DNA from: Epiperipatus broadwayi
Lineage: Eukaryota; Onychophora; Udeonychophora; Euonychophora; Peripatidae
Length of the DNA: 64,000 nucleotides
Assembly: GCA_028023455.1 (NCBI GenBank)
Contig: JAQFVV010007271.1
Location: 1 to 64,000 of the forward strand
Direction: 5' to 3'
Part shown: piece after piece, positions 1 through 12,817 of the stretch
How the letters are laid out: each line of letters begins with the position of its first letter
Numbering within the stretch: position 1 is the stretch's first letter
Notes under the pieces: model-generated
Told to the model about the DNA's origin: nothing
Databases searched by the model: none
The model's input: the letters and a program-made list of their open reading frames with translations, nothing else
Translations under genes and position numbers: made by a program

Positions 1-1793
1 TCACACATGTATATGTAAAACATACAAAACTTAGAAATGTTCAGGTTGGAAATAAATAAATAAATAAAAAAAAACGAGCTTAAAAAGTTAACAAAATCAA
101 GAAATGTTGAAAATTAATAAAACAAAGGAAAAGAGAGGGAACTAGAGTTACCAAGATCGTTATCTTTTGCTATTCAAAGTCTGAATTTCGAGAAAAAGAA
201 AATATTAAATTATAATATTAAAAGCATAGGCTAGAAAAAATTAAAGCAGAAAAGAAACCTAAAGAAAACATGTAGTAAATATGATTTTGGGAAAAAATAA
301 AGTTTAAAGGAAAAACATCGGTAGCATGGAAAGAAAAAAAACCTAGAATTTAATATGTTCAAAAAGATAAGAATCTATGTTTCAAAGTGCACCTTTGACG
401 ATAAACGAAATGCGGGTTTTATGGAGTATAGTTAAAGCATGAGTTTAAATAAAAAATAAATGATCGTCGAAATTTAAATTTAAATGGAAAAAAAACATAT
501 ACTAAAATTTGTGTAATTAATTAAAGAAAATAAAGAAATAAGTAAAATGTAAATGGTGCTATAAAATCATGTAAAATAAGTTTAAATATGGTCGAAGGCA
601 TAGCATGGAAGGTGTCAACAACAAGTGGGAACAAAGAATCCGAAGGACAAAGGTCCATTGGAATGTTTTAATTAAAAAGGAAGTTAAGTGGAAAGCTAGA
701 GAGATTATAGGAGGGATTAGAGCTTGAGACTTCGAGTCGAGAAGGTGAAATTTTGCGGCTCCAAGAATCAATCGATATAGCTAGCCAATATGACATCTAC
801 TATCAGAGCCTCACATACTATGGCTGGCTAAGGCCTTCATGATCGCTGGTCGATCCGGACCATCTGTACCAATGGTTCTGCTATAATGTAACAACTGCTG
901 TAGTAACGCCTGCCTGTGGATTCCTGTAGTTGCCCTGTGTGTGATGCCTCATCGTCCGTGCCTGAATAACCAAGAAGCTACATACCACCAAATATGATAG
1001 CCAACCGTCCCTCCTAAAGAAGTGGAGAAAATCCATGTGACGGTCGACCACGTCGGAAGGAACTCAAAGACTAAACCCTAGGTAACTTGAATATTAATTT
1101 ATAAATCATCATAAGTGCACTTAAATTCAATAGACAATGGCCAAATGCCTTTCCTGAATGATAATGACATTCTCTTATGATAGACAGTGTGTCTAATGAT
1201 TATAAATGTGAAAGCATTTATAAGAATTTCACTTAGTTATTTTAAGTCTTCATTTATTATTAGAATTTCAAATATTTATTTCCTTATAGCACTATCAAAA
1301 TATAATATGTTTAAATTTATGTTAATATTTCTTACGTTTTTTTTTATCAAACCTAATTATTTTTATTGTTAAAAAAAATGTATTAATTCATCTAAATCTG
1401 TCTCGCCTCGTTCTTCGCCACTCCAAAAAATAGTTTAACATTAGAGAGGGGGGGTAACTATTATTCATGTTGATATTCTTTTTTAGTTATTAAATTAACA
1501 TGTGAAACGTTGATGGTGCAGTGTTTTAGCCCGTAAAATTTATAAATTAGCCAAGCGCTGTAACAGTAATATCTTACAGCAGTCAGGAGAAAGCTGATCG
1601 GGAAAAATAGTCTGGAAGCTATATCCATATAGCTGACAGATTCGGTCAGGTACGGAAATCGATTCGTTTATTTCCGTATTTCTCTCTGCTTGAGGTAGCG
1701 GAAAGTGGACGATTTTTGAATTAGAAGAATTCCCCATTACATGTTATAAGTGAAAGGAAAGTTGGAGCTTTCGATCGTCCCGTGCCCGTTACA
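1..1793 (+). repeat. 5' LTR (truncated by window edge)
   Basis: Matches 4945-6745 base for base over its whole length apart from scattered differences. Base 1 corresponds to the 29th base of the 3' LTR, so 28 nt are missing. The 3' quarter holds two short palindromes, AGCTATAT/ATATAGCT near 1617-1635 and ACGGAAAT/ATTTCCGT near 1653-1680, both conserved apart from single changes in the other LTR and possibly structured in the R/U5 RNA. It ends GTTACA at 1793. A minus-strand open frame at 559-771 also occurs in the other LTR at 5507-5719, but it is AT-rich, has no recognisable domain and is best treated as chance. Confidence 0.9.
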
Positions 1794-1798
1794 TATTT

Positions 1799-1816
1799 TG
1801 GGGGCCAGTCCGGGAT
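1799..1816 (+). other. Primer-binding site, tRNA-Pro type
   Basis: Five bases after the LTR end lies TGGGGGCCAGTCCGGGAT. It differs at only two positions from the classic tRNA-Pro primer site known from gammaretroviruses, and begins with the TGG complementary to a tRNA CCA end. This fixes the reverse-transcription start and the left edge of the interior. Confidence 0.82.
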
Positions 1817-3171
1817 TTGAAACTTCTGCACATTTAATAATCACGTGTTAAATAAGTTATAATGTAATAAAATTTTTCTAAAATAAAATTCGTTTAATAT
1901 ATGTGGATTTAAACATATAAATTTAGTGTTGCAAGTTAAAGTGGCGAAAAGCGAAGACGAAGGGGATAAGTTTTTTTTTTTGATGATACTCCATACGAGC
2001 ATTTCACGTCAAATGTGTACAAAGAGTAGCGAGGGGGAAAATTTTTTTTTTAGTAGTATGAAAGTTATTGAAATGAATAGTGAAAGATAATCTCAAGCAA
2101 CAATTAAACAAGTATAACAAACAAAGAAATCATCATGTCAAATGATTACCGCCATATAATATAAATCGTTTTGAAGAAAAAGAAGAATAACACAAAGTTG
2201 TATAAAATTTTAATGCTAAGTAATAAAAGAAATAATAGTCGCGAAGTGTAAATGTTATTAAATAGTCGGATATTCCAGTAAGTTAAAGTTAGAAAATAAA
2301 TGTGTATAGTCTCGTAGGAAAATAATGAAGTGTATTTAGCTATAATGATAGCGATCAAAAATATAGATATCGTGATGTTTGTGTACCGGAAAAATATAAA
2401 GTAGTTAAATTCAAAGAAATAAAACAGTTCAGTAAAGATTTAATTCATAAATGAAGAGTCTAAAATAGCCACGTATCACTGGTGAATTGAAAAAAAATAT
2501 ATATGTATGATTCTAAATATTGTGTCTCAGTCAAGCCCAAATAAAATATTTATAATGGTTACTGAAAATAGTCGAATGTAGTTGTTAAGTTGAAGAAAAT
2601 ACATACGTACGATTTCAAGGTAGTGAAAGGAGTATAATTTACAAAAACGTTTTATATGTAACGAAAGAGATTATCCCAGTGAAGAAAATGTATGTGTGAC
2701 TTTGTTTTAAAATGACCGTAAAATAAGTGAAGTTTATAATGAAATATTAAAATATATGTGTCATAGGTGCATGCGTCTGGAAACACAGTTAAATGAAAGT
2801 TTATTTAGGTATATCGTCACCAAATAGAAATAAGTATAAGTAATGAATTAAAGTTGAAAGAATGGAAACAGGCATCATTGAATTAATTATAGTGAATCAG
2901 AGGTATATGAGCAGGGAAAATTGAGGACAAAGGTGAACAGACAGTTGGGCAAGTCTAGGGCAGGCTGACAAGAATAGGAACCGGAATACAGATGTTTGGG
3001 TTGACTAGTGATCTAACTGCTAACTGAATAAATCACAAATATTAAATCGTTGATCAAAGTAAAAAGGAAAACAGAGAGTCAATAGAAAAAATTTCTTTAT
3101 ATAAATATAGCCATAAGAGTTAGTAAACCGTATTAGAAACATAGATTAAGGGTTAAATAAAATTATTATTC
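1817..3171 (+). other. Untranslated leader of the LTR element
   Basis: About 1.35 kb of A-rich sequence between the primer site and the gag-like ORF. Stops occur in all frames and I recognise no domain. A long leader of this kind would hold a packaging signal in a non-autonomous LTR element, but none can be picked out by eye. Confidence 0.5.
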
Positions 3172-3774
3172 ATGAATACGAGATCCCAAGCTAAAATGGA
3201 TTTTCAAGAAATGGAAGTGAGAGAAGGAAACGAAGATAAAGAGATGAAAGTACCTGGAAAGATAAGCAATAGTGATATCATGGATATGCTGAGGCAGATG
3301 AGGGTCAATCAACAGCAGTTCGTGGAAGAATACATAAACCGACAGGAGAGAAGAATAGAAGAATGGATGATCAAGGTCGAAATTGATAGCCAGAAAAGAA
3401 TGGCGGCATTCAAGGAAGAAGTAAAAAATGAGATTATCCAGCAATCAAAGCCTAATGATATATGGGCTGGATGTCACCCAGAGATGGAGATGGAGGAACA
3501 ATGGAGTATAGGGCCGTGTGGATATGCAAAATCTGAGACAGCTGAGGATAAAGTTAGAGAATTAGCAGAATTGGATTGGGAAAGGGAGATAGGACAGCCA
3601 GAAAGGGAGATAAGACCAGGAGATGAAGAGATGGAGGTAGTGAGAGATAATAGTCACAAGGTGATGATGAGCGGGCAGGAGAGTTTAGGTCAAGTGGCAA
3701 AAGTAGTAGCCAGGTTAAACACAAGAGTGGAAGAATGTGTAAGGAGTGCAGCCAATAGCAGCCTTAAATTATGA
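3172..3774 (+). CDS. Gag-like protein of the LTR element
   Basis: Encodes 200 residues beginning MNTRSQAK, an N-terminus commonly seen in Gypsy-type Gag proteins. The protein is highly charged. Residues about 35-90 are rich in Glu, Lys, Arg, Gln, Met and Leu (for example QQQFVEEYINRQERRIEEW) and look like a long helix or coiled coil, as expected for a multimerising Gag segment. There is no CCHC zinc knuckle and no major homology region that I can see, and 200 residues is shorter than usual, so it may be truncated. The next frame is open at 3746-4018 and overlaps the end by 29 nt, which could be a decayed or frameshifted continuation. It is the only ORF in the element with protein-like composition. 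Assignment rests on position and N-terminus rather than on a domain. Confidence 0.6.
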   Translation: MNTRSQAKMDFQEMEVREGNEDKEMKVPGKISNSDIMDMLRQMRVNQQQFVEEYINRQERRIEEWMIKVEIDSQKRMAAFKEEVKNEIIQQSKPNDIWAGCHPEMEMEEQWSIGPCGYAKSETAEDKVRELAELDWEREIGQPEREIRPGDEEMEVVRDNSHKVMMSGQESLGQVAKVVARLNTRVEECVRSAANSSLKL

Positions 3775-4902
3775 TATAAAAGAACTACCTGTTATAAGAA
3801 ATGACTGGGATCCTGGGGAAGAACATTGGACAGAAAACCGAGGACATTCTAGGGAGTGGAACCCAAGAGGGCTGGAAGAAAGACGATGTAGATGTAAGAT
3901 TGAATGGAAGTGGCCATACAAATGGACAGAGGGCCAAGATCTTAGGGATAAACATCCGCATCCCAGAGGAGGCAGAGGTGATGTAAATCGAGGAAGACAA
4001 CTGCCAGATAAAACGTAAGAGCGGTCCCAAATAAAGAAAGAATTAGATGATGACAAATTTGGAATTGGAAATGGACCTCGAATCATGGAGAATGGATAGG
4101 AATATGGAAGCTAATGACACAAAGAAATGACGAGCCAATAAATGGCTAGACAATATGAGGGACTTTAGGAAAATGATAAAGGATAAATTAATTAGTAGGA
4201 TGGGGTCGTAGATTGAGGTTGATGGAATGTAGGGTCAGATATTTGTAGCTTGATCCTGTTGCAGTATTTGGTTTTGCCTTCTTCATTGTCATGCGTGTAT
4301 GTTCTGTGGTGCACCACATCTTATCACAGAGAACCCAGGGACAGAGATCCCATTCTCAATGACTCACTGGATTAATATTTCCAGTTAGGTATTAAGCACA
4401 TATATCGTGAGTCAATGGTCCAGAGACCAATCTATGGGGAAAGAACCCTTTATATGAATATAGAGCTTTCAGAAATATACTGGGCTCATGGATGAGCTGG
4501 ACGAAAAAATGCCAGTCTCCCAACCCACCTCGATAATAGTGGCCAGAGTTGGCACTTAGAGGTTCCTTATTGCAGAAATGCGATGTATGAACAGGTTTAA
4601 TCGGATCACAGAGATATCCTGTGGATTCGAACCTGTAGATACGAGTAGTGGCAGAAATGAAACACATGCATGGCAATGTCAGGATTAAATTGGTTTGGCT
4701 ATACTGCTTGGGTCAGCAAAGGAAGGGATAATTTACATGGTCGCCTCTAAGGGATAATTTACCTGGTCGCCTCTCTATAGATTAACCTCATCTCTACATC
4801 ATAGTAGCAATGGAGAAAAGGAAAGAGTTTGAACAATAGGTGGGAGCATATAGCTTTCGATGCATAAGTTTAAATTTTTTTTTTGTCGGGAAAAAATTTT
4901 TT
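3775..4902 (+). other. 3' interior of the LTR element, no recognised pol
   Basis: Contains short open frames (3746-4018, 3801-3986 plus; 4392-4676 minus) without recognisable domains. A 26-27-bp segment (agggataatttac...ggtcgcctct) is tandemly duplicated around 4721-4773. The base composition is less AT-rich than the surrounding DNA, so it may be remnant coding sequence, but no RT, RNase H or integrase signature is visible. Confidence 0.5.
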
Positions 4903-4916
4903 AAAGGGGGGAACGG
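4903..4916 (+). other. Polypurine tract
   Basis: AAAGGGGGGAACGG sits immediately before the TGTAATG start of the 3' LTR, the expected position for plus-strand priming during reverse transcription. Confidence 0.75.
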
Positions 4917-6745
4917 TGTAATGTGATGATCGCACATACGGCGGTCACACATGTATATGTAAAACATACAAAACTTAGAAATGTTCGGGTTGTAAATAAA
5001 TAAATAAATAAAGAAAGAAAAATGAGCTTAAAAGTTAACAAAATCGAGAAATGTTGAAAATTAATAAAACAAAGGAAAAGAGAGGGAACTAGAGTTACCA
5101 AGATCGCTATCTTTTGCTATTCAAAGTCTGAATTTCGAGAAAAGTAAACTATTAAATTATAATACTAAAAGCATAAGCTAGAAAAATTAAAGCAGAAAAG
5201 AAGCATAAAGAAAACATGTAGTAAATATGATTTTGGGGAAAATAAAGTTTAAAGGAAAAACTTCGGTAGCGTGGAAAGGAAAAAAACCTAGAATGTAATA
5301 TGTTCAAAAAGATAAGGATCTATGTTTCAAAGTACACCTTTGACGATAAACGAAATGTGGGGTTTTATGGAGTATAGTTAAAGCATGAGTTTAAATAAGA
5401 ATAAATGATCGTCAAAATTTAAATTTAAATGAGAAAAAAAAAACATATACTAAAATTTGTGTAATTAATTAAAGAAAATAAAGAAATAAGTAAAATGTAA
5501 ATAGTGCTATAAAATCATAAAAAGTAAGTTTAAATATGGCCGAAGGCATAGCATGGAAGGTGTCAACAACAAGTGGAAACAAAGAATCCGAAGAACAAAG
5601 GACCATTGGAATGTTTTAATTAAAAAGGAGGTTAGGTGGAAAGCTAAAGAGATTGTAGGAGAGATTAGAGCTTGAGACTTCGAGTCGAGAAGGTGAAATT
5701 TTGTGGCTCCAAGAATCAATCGATATAGCTAGCCAATATGACATCTACTATCAGTGCCTCACATACTATGGCTGGCTAAGGCCTTCATGATCGCTGGTCG
5801 ATCCGGACCGTCTGTACCAATGGTTCTGCTATAATGTAACAACTGCTGTAGTAACGCCTGCCTGTGGATTTCTGTAGTTGCCCTGCTTGTGATGCCTCGT
5901 CCTCCGTGCCTGAATAACCAAGAAGCTACACACTGCCAAATATGATAGGCGACCATCCCTCCTAAAAAAGTGGAGAAAATCCATGTGACGGTCGACCACA
6001 TCGGAAGGAACTCAAAGACTAAACCCTAGGTAACTTGAATATTATTATATAAATCATCATAAGTGCACTTAAATTCAATAGACAATGGCCAAATGCCTTT
6101 CCTGAATGATAATGACATTCTCTTATGATAGACAGTGAGTCTAACGATTATAAATGTGAAAGCATTTATAAGAATTTCAATTAGTTATTTAAGTATTTAT
6201 GTATTGGTAGAATTTCAAATATTTATTCCTTATAGCACTATCAAAATATAATATGTTTAAATTTATGTTAACATTTCTTATGTCTTTTTTTTATCAAACC
6301 TAATTATTTTTATTATTAAAAAAATGTATTAATTTATCTAAATCGGTCTCGCCTCATTCTTCGCCACTCCAAAAAATAGTTTAACATTAGAGAGGGGAGG
6401 GGATAGAATATTATTCATGTTGATATCCTTTTTTTAGTTATTAAATTAGCATGTGAAACGTTGATGGTGCAGTGTTTTAGCCCGTAAAATTTATAAATTA
6501 GCCAAGCGCTGTAACAGTAATATCTTACAGCAGTCGGGAGAAAGCTGATCGGGAAAAATAGTCTGGAAGCTATATCCGTATAGCTGACAGATTCGGTCAG
6601 GTACGGAAATCGATTCGTTTATTTCCGTATTTCTCTCTGCTTGAGGTAGCGGAAGGTGGATGATTTGTTGAATTAGAAGAATTCCCCATTACATGTTATA
6701 AGTGAAAGGGAAGTTGGAGCTTTCGATTGTCCCATGCCCGTTACA
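4917..6745 (+). repeat. 3' LTR, complete, 1829 bp
   Basis: Starts TGTAATG directly after the purine tract and ends CCCGTTACA. It is the full-length copy of the repeat at 1-1793. At 5759-6001 the minus strand is open for 80 codons in less AT-rich sequence with a hydrophobic N-terminal stretch. The 5' LTR has a TGA in that frame and lacks the ATG, so the frame is not conserved between the two LTRs. The right flank is an (AT)n run, which hides any target-site duplication. Confidence 0.9.
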
Positions 6746-9598
6746 ATATATATATATATATGTTCAGTATTGAGATAAGAAAATAAGGTTTTTGAAAAAA
6801 AAAAAGGAGGATTTTAAATTTATATTTGATTTTTAATTTGTTGATAATACTGTATACAAATACTCCAATATATAAATACAGTACAAGACAAATAAAATAC
6901 CATTATCACAAACTTTCAGGAAAACACTAAATATGAATATTAAACTGTGTGTGTGTGTTACTTAAATATGATATATTATTTTTAGAACACCTGGATAATT
7001 ATGTAAAAATAGTTATTGATTTTGTAACTTCATTAATAAACATGTTGTTTACACTTAAGATGTTTCAAATCAGAAGAAAAACAACATTTTAAAATGATGT
7101 CGAATTAGAAAAGTTAAAAAAAAAACAGATTGCATTTAATTAAAAATCTTTCTACTCGAATGGGAGGGGGAAGGCATTATTACATTACTAAAAATATACA
7201 GTAAGAAAAATAAATCTACCTGTATGTTTTAGAAAATTAGAAGTTAGATTTTTTACTTTGAAAATAAGTTGATTTTTTTTCTATATGTTCAATTAAATAA
7301 TTAATAATTAAACATTGTTTTTTAATTTGAATAATTTCACATAAGTAATAAAATAAATGTATAGTAGTAATATATACTGTAATACAATTTTTTAAAAAAA
7401 GCACTTCAGTATAGATTTTTTTTTCATTACAATGAAAAACTTCCGCGGAAGAATATAAAAACTTTTAAATTCAAATTTAGTTTCATTGCTGTTCTGTACT
7501 TTTTAAAGTGAAAATATGCATTTTTTTTTTCTAGTGATATAAAACTTTTCTTTTTAGATACCGTATTTAGTCATCATTGTCATGAAAAAATCAAGAAAAT
7601 CTTTGAGCTTGGAAATCAATGTGGATATTTTACGTCACTGGAACCGACCAATTTTTTCCCATAGACCCCCATTTTAATTACGTATTTTGTCTACAATATT
7701 CTTGCTTAACGATGAGTTTTGGAGGACCAAGTGCCATTGCTAAGCGGGGTAAAGATTATATGTGTGTGTGTGTGGACTTTGAAACATAAAAACCCTTCAA
7801 CATTTACAAACAAATAAATTGATGTAATCAGTTAATCACAGTTTTGAAATCATACTTCATTTTCTCAGTGTATTACATAAAAAATAACCAATGATTCTTC
7901 AGATGTCATGTTTTTCAAATAAAACAATTCGCATCACATTTTGAAAAACACTATTTTTCTATACAAATACATCGAATTTTCATCCAATGTTATATCTTAA
8001 ATATGACCAATTTAATTTTAATGTGGCAATCGTCTTCTGTATCAGTTAATTTTTATATGTATAGATAAACAAAAACCCAGTTTTATCAAACTCATTACAA
8101 TATTAAACCATACACTTACACATATACTTCATTATAGAATAATACTTTATTAAATGAAAGCAAACAATTGAAATGATGTAATCATATATCTGAATTTTTG
8201 GAAGTTATTCGTTTATTCTGTATATTAAGTGAAAAAATAACCAAACAATCTGCAGGATATATGCGTTTTGAATTAAACAATTCTCATGAGTTATTTAGAC
8301 TATCGTAAATCTCCGTCATAAATTTAATAAAGAATAATTATAATATATATTATTAAAATTAGCCAAAAATCTGTCTGTTCATAAGTTTAAATAAAAAAAA
8401 CAAATGTACATGCTTTGTATTACTTTATATAAACAGATTAGTTTGCATGTGAATTGTTTCGCACTTAATTTCAATCATAGGTTTTACAAATAATTTTGTG
8501 GCAACTATATATTTATCAGATTTACCACTTTTTGACTCATTCTTTAAGAGAGCTTATACTTAAAAACATATGTAATGGAAGAGAACTGATTTGATAAATT
8601 GTGGTGAATATCAGCTAATGATCTTAAATCCATATTTGCTTACATTGTGCGCCAAATAGGCAATTATCACATACATATATGTGTTTATATACTCAAAAAA
8701 ATATATAGTTATCTAAAGTATAGCTATTTCATTTTAGAAAATAAATTTTTGCAGTTGAAGTTTATGACCCTTGTTTCCTGCAACCATTAAGTCTTCATCT
8801 ACTATATAGTTGATTTTATTGTTTACTTTAAGTGAAGCATGTAAATTTTCCTTTTTTCTTAGTTCTCTTTTTAAGCAAATAGTTTTAATTAATTATTTTC
8901 AAAATTTATTATCAGTCTTTTTATTTTTTGTTATATAGAAAACAATTCAGAACTCATTAAAATTCAAGAGTTTCACTTTAAGAACAGTTCACTGCTTTAC
9001 AATACATACAGTGAAATGTAATTAGTAACTTTGGCATTATTTTAATGCTAAATTTTAAATTTGTTTTGGCTTTTATATGAGTATAAGAATGCACAAACAC
9101 ACAAATTTATATATGTTTCTAATGAAATTTTAGATAAGAAAGCACAACTTTTATTTAAAAGTTATCACATCATACGTAAAAGTTTTTATTACCGTTTCTT
9201 ATCACACATGCATTCGGATAATAAAAAAACCTGAAAACCTTTAATTCTGTACATGAAGATAGACCAACTTTATTTTAATTTTATAGTTTCTATACAATGT
9301 CTAATTATCATTTACTTAATTCTCTTTATAATTTTCATGCAAGAAAATATACACATCAAATAAAGGATAAGAAAAATATATGTCATTGTTATAACTTCCA
9401 TTGAAATTGTAAAAAATACACTGTAAAAAATATGAATATAATTATAACTACTATAATAAAAAATTCTGTAATCAATTTAATGTCAGATTTGAAAGCATAA
9501 TCATCATTTACAGCATATTATATCATAAATTATGTCCCAGTATAAAATTTCAGACAACCTTCATTTGTTATACATACATTTTAGATACATACTTGAAT
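6746..9598. other. AT-rich DNA, no gene seen
   Basis: Begins with (AT)8 at the LTR junction. Homopolymer runs and short ORFs only. A slightly CpG-richer patch at about 7610-7750 (around cttaacgatgag and ccattgctaagcgggg) looks like part of an old repeat but I cannot name it. Confidence 0.6.
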
Positions 9599-10033
<435 letters not shown>

Positions 10034-10063
10034 GAGCTTGTCAATAGCTCTTAATAAGCTATT

Positions 10064-10130
10064 CATAATATCCCTAATCCCAGACAGTTTTCTAGCTTCT
10101 GACTTCCTTCAGTGAGATGCTAGGATATGC
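10064..10130 (-). ncRNA. Degenerate type I hammerhead ribozyme (family 1)
   Basis: Minus strand: core 1 is CTGAAGG (consensus CTGANGA, last A changed) at 10106-10112. Stem II region AAGTCAGAAGCTA forms A-U, G-C and U-G pairs around loop CAGAA, with an A-A mismatch next to the core. Core 2 is GAAAAC and the cleavage triplet GTC ends at 10083. Helix I pairs the sequence after GTC with TATCC...TCA upstream of core 1. One core base is lost, so activity is doubtful. Confidence 0.6.
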
Positions 10131-10419
10131 ATGCATTAGATTTAAAATACAAGATTAAGCTCAGAACTTTATTTAATGTTTAACTATTAAGTAAAAAATC
10201 GAATTTTCAGACATCTATGTGTCTTAAACTCTAGCTATCTAACTGAAATAACAATATGGGACTGAAATAATTTGGGTACACCATTTATTAGAAGCTTTAG
10301 CAATAAAAAAATCACCAAAGCCTTAAGAGCAAAAAAATATAATTGCAAATAAATCAAGCCGTATATCATCACATGACCTAATTTAATGAACTTGCCAATA
10401 GTTCTTAACAAGCTTTTTC

Positions 10420-10485
10420 AAAATATCCATAGCCCCAGATGAGTTTCTAGCTTCTGGCATTCCTCGGTGAGGTGCTAGGATATAC
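10420..10485 (-). ncRNA. Degenerate type I hammerhead ribozyme (family 1)
   Basis: Minus strand: core 1 CCGAGGA (one change from CTGANGA) at 10461-10467, stem II region ATGCCAGAAGCTA, core 2 GAAAC, triplet ATC instead of GTC ending at 10438. Helix I outer part GGATAT pairs with ATATCC, and the inner part TGGGG pairs with CCTCA. The distance to the neighbouring predicted cleavage site is 355 nt, the unit length. Confidence 0.6.
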
Positions 10486-10739
10486 AAACATTAGATTTAC
10501 AATATCACATCAAGCCCAACAATTTATCTAATGGTTAACTATTAAGTAGAACATCTGAAATCTTCAGACATCCATATGTCTTTAAATCTAACTAACTTAA
10601 ATAGCCATATGGGACTTCACTAAGTTCAGGTACACCATATATTAATAGCTTTAGCAATATAAAATTACCAAAGCCTTAAGAGCAAAAAATATAATTGCAA
10701 AAAATCAAATCATATATCTCATGACCTGATTTAATAAGA

Positions 10740-10852
10740 TTGTATTACAAATGCTATCTAATGATATATTGACAAGCTCATTAGATAACACTTATGATAC
10801 AAGCTTATAAAATTAGGTCACATGATATACGACGTGATTTTTTTGCATATAT
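10740..10852 (+). repeat. Inverted partial unit of family 1
   Basis: The segment aaattaggtcacatgatata is the reverse complement of the end of the preceding unit (tatcatcacatgacctaatt). The array thus ends in an inverted truncated copy centred near 10765, followed by a short (AT)n run. Confidence 0.6.
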
Positions 10853-12817
10853 ATATATTTACTGTCTTATGAACATCCTAGTTAGATAAAGCCTCATCTT
10901 AAATTCAGTGTATACAAATCTAAAATTCACCAATTCACTTTTAATATTGTCTAAAAATAAAGAATAAACAGTGATAATTAATAGATGAACAATAATCACT
11001 AAAATATAAGATATTGAAGTAGACCTAACCATAAAAAAGAAGCAAAACAAATAAAATATATGGAAATAAAGTTTGGTAATACCTGAATAGAATGCTAACA
11101 GGGATTAAAAAAAACTCAAAAAATAATATATATAAAAGATATCAGAAAATGAAGGGTGATGATATAAAGAAAGTGTGTATAAAATTAGAGTGTGATTTAG
11201 TAAATTAAAACATTGGATGATGAAAATATTTACAAAAGACAAAACAGTGCCAATCATAAACATTAAGGTGTTTCAATTTAAAATAAACAAAATTGAAAAT
11301 AATTATAGAGATAATGTATACAAGTGTGCTAATAATTAAAATACATCAAAGAATAAAGTAAGGTAAATGAAAATAAAAGATAAAATAATTGGTAGAAAAG
11401 TAGATGAAAAAGAAAAACTAGAAAAACAAATATTGCCTGTATATAAAAAAAAAAAAAAATCAAGAAAGAATATGTATGAGTCCAGTTACTTTAATGTATG
11501 ATGATGATGGGATAAAACGTTATGAGAAAAGCAAGAAAAGAAATGATAATCAAAGAAGTAGCAGTTACAAAAACTCCCAAATTTGATGTGATTAGATAGC
11601 ATCCAAGTTTGAATAGAATGATCTGTAGAGTTGTGTGATAACTATGTGAAAGAAAAAAGTGAAGATACTATGTATTAGCATAAACCATTAGCTGGATGAC
11701 AAAACAGTAAATTATTGATTGTGATTCGAACTTGCAAATAGATGAGTTTGAAACAAACACACCAGCAGTTAATACACAAAACACTTGTAGCATCTGCATT
11801 CAAACAAATTTTCTCAAAGTAAAGGAATTAGGCTCAGTCAAAAACAGATTTTTTTTGAACAAATGAAAGTTGTATACTGAAGGTATAAATATTAGTCCGG
11901 TACTAACATTTATTCTAATTGGATTATCTTCAGGGAAGATCATTTTATGCTAATAATTGGAAAATATATTGCTATAATATACCAGAATTTTGAAGAATCA
12001 TTTTTGACAATGTTTGGCATAAAATGAGACAAGATTATATATCCCATTATCTTTTTTCAGAGCAGTATAAATCAGTGTTAGAATTTTATTCTGATTTTTT
12101 ACAGGCAAGTGTTCAATCTCAAGGCACTCACAAACTTTTCAATGTTAGAAAAGTAGCATAATTTAAAGACAAGGCTTGTGAAAATTTACGGGTTTGATCC
12201 CACAATGTAAGCAGCTTTAGTAATTTAGCATACCTATGTATAACATGCCTTGAGGAAGATAAATATCCTATTAGTGAAGACCAGGTAAGTGAGAAGACTT
12301 AAAGAGCATAGTAAAGGATTCTTGTTTCAGTATGTGAATTTCTCAAGGAAACTAACTAAATTTTATTGACATATTTGGTTGATGATTATAGGGAGTTGAC
12401 CCTCATTGTATGCAAAAATTGCTAGAATGATTTCCATGAACATTTAGAAATCGAATCTTTCTAATAATTGGTAGACAGATGTTCATTAATATTATTCATA
12501 ACAATTGAAAATAATTATCTGTACCAATTAAACAAATTCAAATTACCTTCATTGATGATTTATTTTTTTGCTGGTAGTGATATTTAAAATGAATAAACAT
12601 GTATTTATATAAGAATTAATATATATATATATTATATCATATTCCGTTCAGGGGTGGGTATTGAGTGATAGATTCAAGAGTAGATGGTCACAGGCTTATC
12701 TATCAAACAACAAATCAATTGATTATTTAATTTAGTATCTTCCACTAATAATATTAAAAAGTGTTGTAAGTGACAAAACGCTGAAAATGCATTAAATTTT
12801 TGCATTACAAAATTTTA
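10853..12817. other. AT-rich DNA, no gene seen
   Basis: Purine-rich on the plus strand to about 11600. A possible tRNA B-box (gggtttgatccc, about 12190) lies in otherwise unremarkable sequence; I cannot complete a SINE around it. Confidence 0.55.

Larger units (their letters stand above)
1..6745 (+). mobile_element. LTR retrotransposon, large non-autonomous derivative (LARD-like)
   Basis: Two long direct repeats (1-1793 and 4917-6745) flank a 3.1-kb interior. The 3' LTR runs from TGTAATG to CCCGTTACA, giving the TG...CA ends and a 5-bp terminal inverted repeat (TGTAA/TTACA). The interior opens with a primer-binding site at 1799-1816 and closes with a purine-rich tract at 4903-4916, so the orientation is plus. 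Only one gag-like ORF (3172-3774) is seen; I find no protease, reverse transcriptase, RNase H or integrase motif on either strand of the interior. The element therefore probably depends on an autonomous relative. The two LTRs differ by scattered substitutions and small indels (a few per cent by eye), so the insertion is not very recent. The first 28 nt of the 5' LTR and the left target duplication lie outside the window. Confidence 0.9.

Noticed and set aside
559-771. Minus ORF present in both LTRs (also 5507-5719)
   Set aside because: Conserved only because the LTRs are duplicates; composition is AT-driven and there is no domain.
3769-4086. Minus-strand ORFs opposite the gag-like region
   Set aside because: Shadow frames of a purine-rich coding strand.
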